From assembly GCF_947492365.1 (NCBI RefSeq), contig NZ_CANLMB010000001.1:1054001-1118000 (forward strand): a stretch of 64,000 bases of DNA, in the 5' to 3' direction. Below, one piece after another: positions 9,531 to 16,984 of the stretch (positions within the stretch are counted from its first letter, which is position 1; each line of letters begins with the position of its first letter). The notes under the pieces were generated by a model, which was given only the letters and a program-made list of their open reading frames with translations, was not told the origin of the DNA and did no database searches. Made by a program: the position numbers and the translations under genes. The stretch is from an uncultured Erythrobacter sp. GTDB lineage: Bacteria > Pseudomonadota > Alphaproteobacteria > Sphingomonadales > Sphingomonadaceae.

Positions 9531-11192
9531 TTAGCCCTCGCGGTTTTCCCAGCGTTCGATTTGCTGGTCGAGTTCGCGCAGCACCCGCTCACGGATTTCC
9601 GCGCTCATCTCGGTGTCTTGGGCAATCTCGTCGCGCGCTTCACGCAGCCCGTCAAGAGCATGCGCCATTATGCGGGTCTGGCAGATCTTGACTGTGCGAT
9701 TGCCTTCGCCATCCTCGGTGGTGGTGGCAACTTCGTCGCTGCTGCTGTCGCACTCCATATGAACGACAGTGCGGCCTTCGTGCCCTTCCATGCCTTCCAA
9801 ACCCTGCATCGATTCAGCAATGATACGGGGCAGGTCTTCAAGCGCCTCGTCAGCTTCGGCGAGCCCCTCACGCACTTCGATCATGATTTCCTCGATCTCT
9901 TCTTCGCTCATTTCGCCGTGACTGCGCACGATCCGGCGTTCGATCCGGTGTTCGCGGTGTTCCGCTCCCTCGGCATGCTCGCCGTGCTCGTCGTTTGTCC
10001 GGATAACCATGACGTGACGCTCGCGGGTTCCGTCGCCCGAAACTTCACCGTCCGGATCGATCTGAATAATCACGTCCTCGTCCTGAAAGCGCGGCGGAGC
10101 TGGCGGCGCTGGGGGAGCAGGCGGTGCCGGCGGTGCTGTAAGCGCGCCTAGCGCTTGGGGCGCTTCGGGAGCAACCGGCGCTTCGCTGGCGGCGTAGGTA
10201 ATCGAAGCGGTCAGCGGCAGTGCGATCACGGCAGCGCCCAACATCAATCGGCCCGCCATGCGGCGGCTCTTGGGGGTATCGGTCATTTTCAGGCTCCTCA
10301 AACGGTGGATTATCGATTTCTCTCCCAGCACCGGACAGGCCATCGGGGCGGCCAGAGCGTGGCTGGGGGCAGAATTGGATCCGGCAGCAAAGCTGACGAT
10401 CAGATTGGCATAAGCGTCTCGCGTTTCGGGACGCGTCTCCGAAGGTTCAGACTGTATCACCCGCGCATCGCAAGCCGCCTCCTGATCGCGGCGCAAGGCA
10501 AGCCAGCCATAACGGCCGAGCGGGTTGAACCAATGCATCGCGAAGAGCGGCTGCACGAGCACATTGATCAGCAGGTCGTGCCCCTTGTGATGCGCCATTT
10601 CATGCGCCAGCGCGAGGTCGCGCGCGGTGCGGTCAGGCTGGGCGAGGAAGCCTCGCGGAAGCGCGATTACCTTGTCGATCACGCCGAAAGCGAGCGGTGC
10701 CTCGGTGCCCGATGTTTCGATCAGGCGAACCTTACCCTCGCGGCCGACTTCGCAGGCGCTATCGAGCAGGTCGTCGCGCAGCCGGAAATAGGCAGCAAAG
10801 CGCTGGTAAAGAAAGATGGCGGCGCCCAGCAGCCAGACAGCAATGCCAAGCTCGATCATGGGTCCGAAGTCAAAGCCCGGCACAGGGGTAACTGCAACTG
10901 GCATGCTCGACGCCGCCGCCTCGGAACCCGCAGGGCCGTTAGGCGCCACAACTGGAATCGCGAGTTCGAGGAAGACAATCTGGGACCCTTCGCCTGCTTG
11001 AACAACCGGCTCTGACGGCTGCATCCAGGCAGGAAGTTCGATAGGCGGCATGATCAGCCGCAGTACCGGCAGTGCCCACAACGCATATGCGACTTGCGGG
11101 CCGAACCAGCGCGTGACCGGGCGGCGAAGCAAAAGGACAAGCGCGATCAGAACCGCAGTCCAGACGAGCGTTTCCAGGAGCCAGCTGGTCAT
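9531..11192 (-). CDS. BlaR1/MecR1-like M56 membrane metallopeptidase sensor
   Basis: 553 residues. Helices at about 5-22, 33-50 and 112-130 precede the M56 zinc-peptidase site HEMAHH (His197, Glu198, His201), with the third ligand Glu238 in the EAACDARV motif. A fourth helix lies at about 310-330. In BlaR1 the external domain binds penicillin and triggers the peptidase to inactivate BlaI. Here the external part has no SxxK penicillin-binding domain. It carries a repeated APP linker (from about 350) and then an acidic, His-rich segment (EHGEHAEGAEHREHR) and coiled helices. The signal sensed is therefore unlikely to be a beta-lactam through acylation. Its ATG overlaps the stop of blaI (ATGA). 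Confidence 0.88.
   Translation of the reverse strand: MTSWLLETLVWTAVLIALVLLLRRPVTRWFGPQVAYALWALPVLRLIMPPIELPAWMQPSEPVVQAGEGSQIVFLELAIPVVAPNGPAGSEAAASSMPVAVTPVPGFDFGPMIELGIAVWLLGAAIFLYQRFAAYFRLRDDLLDSACEVGREGKVRLIETSGTEAPLAFGVIDKVIALPRGFLAQPDRTARDLALAHEMAHHKGHDLLINVLVQPLFAMHWFNPLGRYGWLALRRDQEAACDARVIQSEPSETRPETRDAYANLIVSFAAGSNSAPSHALAAPMACPVLGEKSIIHRLRSLKMTDTPKSRRMAGRLMLGAAVIALPLTASITYAASEAPVAPEAPQALGALTAPPAPPAPPAPPAPPRFQDEDVIIQIDPDGEVSGDGTRERHVMVIRTNDEHGEHAEGAEHREHRIERRIVRSHGEMSEEEIEEIMIEVREGLAEADEALEDLPRIIAESMQGLEGMEGHEGRTVVHMECDSSSDEVATTTEDGEGNRTVKICQTRIMAHALDGLREARDEIAQDTEMSAEIRERVLRELDQQIERWENREG
10086..10140. repeat. Short tandem repeat coding the Ala-Pro-Pro linker
   Basis: GGCGGTGC/GGCGGAGC-type near-repeats of nine bases, which on the minus strand encode APP repeated about five times in the BlaR1-like protein, just outside its fourth membrane helix. 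Repeats like this can change length by slippage and would lengthen or shorten the linker without shifting the frame. Confidence 0.6.
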
Positions 11193-11575
11193 TGCTTCAG
11201 CTCCTTAAGCAGCGCCTCGATCTCGGTGAGATCATTGTCCGTCAAAGCTTCGGTCTCAGCCAGATGGGCAACCAGTGAAGCCGCCTTCCCGCCAAATAGC
11301 CGGTCGACCAGACGCCGCGATTCTCCGCCGACATAGTCCGAGCGCGCGATGAGCGGCGTATAAAGGTAACGGCGACCGTCGGGGCGGGTTGCGATGGCGT
11401 TCTTTTGAACGAGGCGGGAAAGCAGCGTTTTGACCGTCGCAAGACTCCAGTCGCGCGCCTCGCAGACTATGTCGCACACTTCGGCTGCAGTCGCGGTGCC
11501 GCGATCCCACAGGACCTCCATCACCGCGTGCTCCGCTTCGCTGATCCGGTCCGGTCTTTCGTCTGACTTGGCCAA
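11189..11575 (-). CDS. BlaI/MecI/CopY-family transcriptional repressor
   Basis: 128 residues, the standard size. The N-terminal winged helix (about 10-80) shows the family pattern ISEAEHAVMEVLWDRG, then TVKTLLSRLVQKNAI and the wing RPDGRRYLYTPLI. The C-terminal helix (about 85-128) is the dimerisation arm that M56 partners disable. It should repress its own operon with the downstream BlaR1-like gene, which overlaps by four bases. Two inverted repeats in the upstream 222-base gap are good operator candidates. No beta-lactamase gene is adjacent; the B3 enzyme is 10 kb away. Confidence 0.92.
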   Translation of the reverse strand: MAKSDERPDRISEAEHAVMEVLWDRGTATAAEVCDIVCEARDWSLATVKTLLSRLVQKNAIATRPDGRRYLYTPLIARSDYVGGESRRLVDRLFGGKAASLVAHLAETEALTDNDLTEIEALLKELKQ

Positions 11576-11632
11576 GAGTCCCTCCCACGTCCCTGAGAAC
11601 TCTTGCGAGCCAGTTCAGGGCTTTGATTACGT

Positions 11633-11653
11633 CTGTAGTCTTATCGACTACGG
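11633..11653. promoter_or_regulatory. Candidate BlaI operator 1
   Basis: Inverted repeat GTAGTC (11635-11640), five-base spacer, GACTAC (11646-11651), extended on both sides by one wobble and one matching base. BlaI-family repressors bind short dyads containing TACA/TGTA or GACTACA-like half sites, and this dyad lies 60 bases upstream of the blaI-like start, where self-repression would be expected. The regulator-site match is inferred. Confidence 0.5.
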
Positions 11654-11654
11654 A

Positions 11655-11667
11655 TGTAAACATTACA
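11655..11667. promoter_or_regulatory. Candidate BlaI operator 2
   Basis: Perfect dyad TGTAA (11655-11659), ACA, TTACA (11663-11667). The TGTA/TACA half sites are the classical BlaI/MecI recognition element. It directly follows the first dyad, so two repressor dimers could sit side by side over the blaI promoter. Confidence 0.5.
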
Positions 11668-11797
11668 GTGCGATGAACAGTACCCTTCCCCTTAAGGTCT
11701 TCGTCAAACTGCAGCCTGATCCCGACCAACAACACAAACGGCAAAGGGACAGGGATGGTCTCCCCGACCCTTCGGTCGTTGTATCTCGGACCCAATC

Positions 11798-13213
11798 TTA
11801 GCCCGGAGCAGCTGACTCTTTGTCTTCGTTGATAATTGTCGAGGTGAGCCCGCCCCAATCAATGTTCCGCGTCGCGTACATAACTCCGGCCAAAGCTGCG
11901 AAGAGCATTACCGAGCCAATCACCAAAGACCATGCTTCGAGATTGAGCAGTACATAGAGGACCGCATAGAGCCCTAGGAGAATCCCGCCGATCACCCCTG
12001 CCCGCTTCCATGTCTTCAGGATCGCGGCGCTGTAGGCTGTGAGCAGTCCAATGACTGCAACACTCGACAAGGCATAGGCGAGCGCGAACCCTAACAGTTC
12101 GGCAAATGCGAGCAGCATCACAAAGAACAGGATCAACCCCGCACCGGTCAGTAGATATTCGGCCGATGCCACCCTAGCCCCGGCAACGATGTCGAACATC
12201 AGGAAGGCGAGAAAGGTGAAGCCGATGAACAGGAATCCGTATTTGAGCGATCGTTCGACCTGCTTGTAGAGATCAACCGGTTCGACAAATCCGATTGATG
12301 CGAGGCTCGAACCTGTCTCTGCTTCCGTTGTTATTCGTCCGTATTCAACATCAACCGGCTCCATATAAGTTGGGAATGCCGGTGGACTGGTGCTGACCAG
12401 AGATTCCCCCAAGGCGAGATTGGAGATCGACCATTTCGCACGAAATCCATCCGCGCTCACCTCACGGTCTTCATCTCCAGGAAGGAACCCTCCGGTAAAG
12501 CTCGGATGCGGCCAGCTTGAAGTCACGCTCCATTCGGTATCCTTGCCGCGCGGCACGAAGCTCAGCGCCGTGGATCCACGAAGCGAATAGGAGAATTCGA
12601 GCGACACCGTTTCGCTATCCGACCAGTCCAAGAATGCATGAACTCCGCTCCCTGCGGAATTGGGGCCTAGGCCTGGTTGGAGCGAAAGTGCCTCTCCGCT
12701 GGCCCTCAGTGCAGCGTCGGTTTGAAGACCCTTCGTGTCGCTGATTGGTAGCTGGATGAAGGCCTCGTCCAAACGCAATTGGTCGGGCGAGACACCGAGA
12801 CCTACCAGATCGTCAGGCATCGTAAATTGCGCCTCACCGCTCACTTGCGCATTGTAGACCACGGTTTGATAAATCACCCCACGAGTGCGTTTCTCGGGGT
12901 CGACATTTGTGGCGATGCTTTGGCTGTCAGGGGAAATGTAAAGCCGTTTGCGCACTTCGGAGCTACGCGTCACGCTTCGTCCATCAACAACTTCTGTGGT
13001 CTGGCTATTTTGGACGTAAGGGACGACCAGAACCGGTCCTGCCAGTACTTGCGATCCGGCCCAACCCGATTCTATTGAGGATTGCGCAATGCGTGCCTGA
13101 TGTTGGCGATCATCAACCAGAAAATAGACCATTGCCAAGGGGACGATGAGCGCGAAACCCACAAGGCCCGCCAGCAGCAATTTAATCCCTGGGCTTCGAT
13201 CTTTTTCGGACAT
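11798..13213 (-). CDS. creD: CreD-family inner-membrane protein
   Basis: 471 residues of the CreD family (PF06123). An N-terminal helix (about 10-30, LLLAGLVGFALIVPLAMVYF) is followed by a large periplasmic beta-rich domain with the family motif GPVLVVPY at about 57-64. A C-terminal cluster of five or six helices (about 315-455) closes the protein. CreD belongs to the CreBC regulon in enterobacteria and affects envelope integrity and colicin or beta-lactam tolerance. Here no creBC is adjacent, but it sits next to the blaI-blaR1-like pair. The gene is divergent from the phytase-like fusion gene, with 137 bases between them. Confidence 0.9.
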   Translation of the reverse strand: MSEKDRSPGIKLLLAGLVGFALIVPLAMVYFLVDDRQHQARIAQSSIESGWAGSQVLAGPVLVVPYVQNSQTTEVVDGRSVTRSSEVRKRLYISPDSQSIATNVDPEKRTRGVIYQTVVYNAQVSGEAQFTMPDDLVGLGVSPDQLRLDEAFIQLPISDTKGLQTDAALRASGEALSLQPGLGPNSAGSGVHAFLDWSDSETVSLEFSYSLRGSTALSFVPRGKDTEWSVTSSWPHPSFTGGFLPGDEDREVSADGFRAKWSISNLALGESLVSTSPPAFPTYMEPVDVEYGRITTEAETGSSLASIGFVEPVDLYKQVERSLKYGFLFIGFTFLAFLMFDIVAGARVASAEYLLTGAGLILFFVMLLAFAELLGFALAYALSSVAVIGLLTAYSAAILKTWKRAGVIGGILLGLYAVLYVLLNLEAWSLVIGSVMLFAALAGVMYATRNIDWGGLTSTIINEDKESAAPG

Positions 13214-13266
13214 CTCACACTCCCCTTTGTTACGATGAGCCGTGCGTTATGAGCGATGAAGTGAAT

Positions 13267-13276
13267 TTCATATGAA
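13267..13276. promoter_or_regulatory. 10-base palindrome in the creD/fusion-gene divergent promoter region
   Basis: TTCATATGAA is a perfect dyad in the 137-base region between creD and the phytase-like fusion gene. It lies in the most AT-rich part of the gap, so it could be an operator or simply part of a promoter. No regulator is assigned. Confidence 0.25.
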
Positions 13277-13350
13277 TTGCATCAATGCTCACGGAAAGAG
13301 CACTGGCGTCCCCGCTTGAAACTCTGCCCGCTGTCGATCACAACGGATGA

Positions 13351-15156
13351 ATGACATGGATTTCGCTTTCATTTGCCGCGCTTGCATTGAGCGCCGCATC
13401 AACCGGTCAACAATCCGCCGATCCCGAAGCCGAAGCGGCGCAGACCCCGATCATTGTTGAAGGGGCGAGTTCGCAGGATTCGGGTCACGAAGGCGAAGCT
13501 GAAGGACGCGAAATTCCGCAGGGTTGGCGCGACTTTTTGGATCCCGCGCTGCACGCAGCACCGGAGGATGAGACGCATCACGGGGCGATGGAATTCGGTT
13601 CGGGAACTCTCCAATTCGCTTGCAGTCAGGACGAGCCGGATGTCGCGGCAAGCGATCTCGAAGTGCGCGATCAGGACGAACTCTTCGCAATCACCGCGCC
13701 TGTGCTGCTCAATCCGCAAGACCCCGAGCAGGTGGAAGTCGGCGAGCTGATCTATCGCGGCGGGGTCGCGATCGAGCCGGGTGACGAGGATATTGGCGGC
13801 ATCTCGGGCCTCGAATGGTTCGGCAACCGGCTCTTCGCGGTGAGCGATGATGGCCGCTGGCTCTTGATCACGCCGGACGAAATCAACGGGCGGCTGATCG
13901 ACGTGTTCTCGATCACCGTCGACGACCTCAATGACGAGCGCGGGCGGCGGTTGCGAGGTAAGGATGAAGGCGATGCCGAAGCGATTGCACGCGATCCAGA
14001 TGGCGGCTGGCTGGTCGCGTTCGAGCGGACACACCGCATCTTGGGCTATCCCACGCTCGGTGAGCGCACATCCGGCATTCCAGCGCGGGAGGATATCGCA
14101 GGCGCGATCGAACTGGTGGCCGAAGCCGCGCCGAATGGCGGGCTAGAAACGCTTGCGATGACTGCCAACACACTTCTCGCATGCGGAGAATGGGCCGAGG
14201 CCGGACGGCCCAATTGCATCCACGCGTCCTTGGGCGGCGTCACCCGCTTTGAACTGCCCGCTCCGCCCGAACTGGCGGAGCATGGCGGCGCGCCGACCGA
14301 TGCGGCCTGCGACTCTGACGGCACCTGCTATGTCCTGTTCCGCAGCTACCGCCGCGGCGAGGGAAACCGCGCTTCCATCCTTGCGCTGCCGGCCGACGGA
14401 GAGCCGCAGGTGCTGGCGACCCTGCTCCCGCCCCTCACCCTCGATAATTTCGAAGGGCTGGCGGTGCGCGAACAATATGGGCAGACCTATCTCTACCTCG
14501 TCTCCGACAACAACTTTTCCGACAACCAGCGCAACTTGCTGATGAAGTTCGAGATCAGAAACACCGACCCGCCGGTCGCGGCGACTCCCGAGCCGGAGGT
14601 CAATTACGAGACGGTCGACGTTGTGCTCGAAACCGCATTGGGCAACATCACGATCCGCCTCGAGACCGAGCGCGCGCCGATCACCGCAGCCAATTTCCTG
14701 CGCTATGTGGATGAGGACCGTTTTGACGGAACGGTGTTCTACCGGGCGATGAAGCTGGAGCGCGAGCCGCGTCCCAACGGACTGATTCAGGGCGGCGCGC
14801 GCTTTGATCCTGCGCGCATCCTTCCCGGCATTGCGCATGAGCCGACCACTCAGACCGGCCTCAGTCACACCAATGGCGCACTTTCGATGGCGATGGGTGA
14901 TCCGGGCACCGCCAATGGCGACTTTTCGATCATGCTCGCTGACCAGATCGGCCTCGACGCGCGTCCCGATGCCGACGAGCCGGTGTGGCAAAACGGCTAT
15001 GCGGTGTTCGGCTATGTGATTGACGGGATGGACGTAGTCTCGGCCATCCACGCGTCACCCACTGATCCAAATCTGGGCGAAGGTATGATGGTGGGACAGA
15101 TGATCGCAGAGCCGGTCGAGATTATTGATGCACGCCGGTTGGAAGTAGCAGAATAA
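13351..15156 (+). CDS. Exported phytase-like domain fused to cyclophilin-type peptidylprolyl isomerase
   Basis: 601 residues. A signal peptide (MTWISLSFAALALSAAS) leads to an acidic low-complexity stretch to about residue 110. Residues about 130-400 form an esterase-like-activity-of-phytase (PF13449) beta-propeller, seen in GGISGLEWFGNRLFAVSDDG, DAEAIARDPDGGWLVAFER and NFEGLAVREQYG. Residues about 425-595 form a cyclophilin domain: VVLETALGNITIRLE, APITAANFLRYVDE, IQGGARF and VFGYVIDGMDVV. The cyclophilin block FDGTVFYRAMK keeps the catalytic Arg, but the usual FHR is FYR, and the later Gln/Phe block is altered (ANGDFSIM). The frame is uninterrupted, so this is a true fusion. It should act in the periplasm. 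Its stop lies two bases before the convergent peptidase gene. Confidence 0.85.
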   Translation: MTWISLSFAALALSAASTGQQSADPEAEAAQTPIIVEGASSQDSGHEGEAEGREIPQGWRDFLDPALHAAPEDETHHGAMEFGSGTLQFACSQDEPDVAASDLEVRDQDELFAITAPVLLNPQDPEQVEVGELIYRGGVAIEPGDEDIGGISGLEWFGNRLFAVSDDGRWLLITPDEINGRLIDVFSITVDDLNDERGRRLRGKDEGDAEAIARDPDGGWLVAFERTHRILGYPTLGERTSGIPAREDIAGAIELVAEAAPNGGLETLAMTANTLLACGEWAEAGRPNCIHASLGGVTRFELPAPPELAEHGGAPTDAACDSDGTCYVLFRSYRRGEGNRASILALPADGEPQVLATLLPPLTLDNFEGLAVREQYGQTYLYLVSDNNFSDNQRNLLMKFEIRNTDPPVAATPEPEVNYETVDVVLETALGNITIRLETERAPITAANFLRYVDEDRFDGTVFYRAMKLEREPRPNGLIQGGARFDPARILPGIAHEPTTQTGLSHTNGALSMAMGDPGTANGDFSIMLADQIGLDARPDADEPVWQNGYAVFGYVIDGMDVVSAIHASPTDPNLGEGMMVGQMIAEPVEIIDARRLEVAE

Positions 15157-15158
15157 GC

Positions 15159-16133
15159 CTATTCGCCCACGGCTGGCCGTCCGACAGATGCGCTCGCCAC
15201 GCTGGGCATGCGTGCTTCGAGCTGCGGCAGCCAGTTTGCAACATTGGCACCTATGGCACTTTGCGGGAGCGAGGCGAGCAGGCGTTGGCGGCTTTCCCAA
15301 TCGGCAACCGTCAGGCTGGCTTCGTGGGCCGCCTCCGAAAGGCTTTGCGGCTGGCGCATCGCGCGATTGATCAGCGCGTCGCCATAGAACGTCCAGTCAT
15401 TTTCCGGCTGACATCCAAAGGAGCTGCGCTCCGACGCAGCGGCGGTCAGGATCGCGGTGTCAGGGCTGGCCAGCTCGGGCACGAAAACGCCCGAAAAGCA
15501 CGCGGAGAGAATCAAGATACGCCGTTCAATCCCCAGCTCCTCAAGCGTGTCCTTCAGCCGCGCGGGAGAGAATATGCCGTAGCCGGTGTCGCCGTAATGA
15601 TAGGCAAGGCCGAGCTTTAAGCCGTGGCTGGTCGTATAAAGCACCAGCACGTCCTCATCGGGATCCATCACTTCGGCGATATGCGCGAGGCTGACCAGCA
15701 GGCTCTCAATTGATCCGCGCGGCAGATCATCGCGCTCCCCATCCGGTCCTGCGAGCGACAAGGTGCGCCCCGCGCCGTCGTAGCGTTTCGAGAGCACCCT
15801 CCCCGCCTCGCGCGCTTCGCGGGCAAAGACGGGATCGCTGTCGAGTGCGATGGTGACAACATAGGCGTCAACTATGCCGGGCCGCTGGGGGGCAAGATCA
15901 TCGAGCGCACTCGCAAGCCTGCGGCGTTGCTCAAGCAATTCACGCGCCGGCACTCCCCGCCGCAACTGCGGGGCGAGGTCAAAACTGTCTGCGATCTCCT
16001 CGCGGGTCTGGCCGGTGCCGATATTGGGAAAGGGTTCGGTGTGTTCAGGCGGCCGGTTAGAATCGTCCTGCGCGGCGAGCGGATGGGCAAGGAGCGCGCA
16101 GAGTGCCGATCCGAGAAGAGCCTTGATGTGCAT
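15159..16133 (-). CDS. Secreted caspase-clan (peptidase C13-like) protein
   Basis: 324 residues from the ATG at 16133, which gives a standard signal peptide, MHIKALLGSALCALLAHPLAAQ. A longer version from a TTG at 16199 would hide the signal. The fold markers are those of bacterial C13 (legumain/GPI8-like) proteins: His170 in VLYTTSHG at the end of one strand and Cys212 in ILSACFSG at the end of the next, followed by TAAASERSSFGC. This makes a plausible Cys-His dyad for an Asn- or Asp-directed cysteine peptidase in the periplasm. Substrate unknown. The gene stands alone, convergent with the fusion gene. Confidence 0.82.
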   Translation of the reverse strand: MHIKALLGSALCALLAHPLAAQDDSNRPPEHTEPFPNIGTGQTREEIADSFDLAPQLRRGVPARELLEQRRRLASALDDLAPQRPGIVDAYVVTIALDSDPVFAREAREAGRVLSKRYDGAGRTLSLAGPDGERDDLPRGSIESLLVSLAHIAEVMDPDEDVLVLYTTSHGLKLGLAYHYGDTGYGIFSPARLKDTLEELGIERRILILSACFSGVFVPELASPDTAILTAAASERSSFGCQPENDWTFYGDALINRAMRQPQSLSEAAHEASLTVADWESRQRLLASLPQSAIGANVANWLPQLEARMPSVASASVGRPAVGE

Positions 16134-16310
16134 GCACCTGTTCTTCGCGAGCCAGCGCGTCAGGTCAAGCATCGCGGCGCCATTGTATCGATCCGACAAT
16201 TGTTGCCGATGGCAGATTGATACAATTCGTGCGGGGCGATCAGGCTTAGTTCACTGGCTAGGCAATCAATCAAGACAGCTGCGTCAATTTTCGCGGCGAA
16301 AGAGTTGGAC

Positions 16311-16466
16311 ATGACGACAATCGCAAAGGCCAAACCCGTATCGATCCCCGCCAGCGGGCTGTTTGGACGCAAGGGCGCAAAGATGGTCAATTTCTGCGAC
16401 TATGTCCCAACCAACTCGCCCCACGCGACCTCGCTATTCGGGCGGATGACGGGTGAAGCGGCTTAA
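16311..16466 (+). CDS. Small hypothetical protein, 51 aa
   Basis: An ATG-to-TAA frame of 51 codons starting MTTIAKAKPVSIPASGLFGR and ending LFGRMTGEAA. Two LFGR motifs near the ends are a curious repeat. Third positions are mostly G or C, as in neighbouring genes, and AAGAG lies about ten bases upstream. I do not recognise the family. It sits alone between two minus-strand genes. The reverse strand here also has an open frame, which I regard as the shadow. Confidence is limited by the short length. Confidence 0.5.
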   Translation: MTTIAKAKPVSIPASGLFGRKGAKMVNFCDYVPTNSPHATSLFGRMTGEAA

Positions 16467-16537
16467 GCCACTGGCTCGCTCCGACATAGCAAAACGCTCA
16501 AATTGCAGAGAATTTTGTCGAACCGCCTCGCGAATGG

Positions 16538-16984
16538 TCAGAGCAGGCGTGCGCGTTGGTCTTCACTTAACAATGCGCAGGATTCCTCTGTCTTGCCAAA
16601 CCATCTGTAGCGATTGCGAGCAATTCGGTCATACAGCCAATCCCTGATCGGACGTGGAATTATCTTGAAGATCAGACTCGACTGCCAAAATCCACCTAGC
16701 GCCTTCGCAACCTCGAAATAGCCCGCACTTTTGATGAATGGCTTACCATTGCGGATAAAGAGGTAACTTTCGTCCCAGTCTACTTGGTAGTGATCACACA
16801 AGGCCTGCCCCAAAGGTCCTTGTGCCGACGTAAAAGCAATTCTGCCGCACGTATCGCGTTTCATCAGGAAAGCCGCCCCACCCGAGCACAGAACGCAGAC
16901 ACCATCAAAGATGAATAAGGGCCGGCTTTCGTCGAAAGTGGGAACACCGGGGTCTGTGCGATAGGAATATGCATCGCACGTCAT
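16538..16984 (-). CDS. DCC (DUF393) family thiol-disulfide oxidoreductase-like protein
   Basis: 148 residues. The defining motif FDGVCVLCSGG (DxxCxxC) is at about residues 25-35, followed by a KRDTCGRIAF segment and the C-terminal RDWLYDRIARNRYRWFG that marks the DUF393/DCC family. The CxxC suggests a thioredoxin-like redox role, but few members have been studied. The ATG at 16984 overlaps the stop of the saccharopine-dehydrogenase-like gene (ATGA), so the pair is translationally coupled; a TTG at 16996 is a less likely start. Base composition is lower in GC than the flanking genes, as for its partner. Confidence 0.88.
   Translation of the reverse strand: MTCDAYSYRTDPGVPTFDESRPLFIFDGVCVLCSGGAAFLMKRDTCGRIAFTSAQGPLGQALCDHYQVDWDESYLFIRNGKPFIKSAGYFEVAKALGGFWQSSLIFKIIPRPIRDWLYDRIARNRYRWFGKTEESCALLSEDQRARLL

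Noticed and set aside
12641-13213. creD as part of a creABCD-type operon
   Set aside because: No histidine kinase or response regulator gene is next to it; the neighbours are blaI/blaR1-like and the divergent fusion gene.
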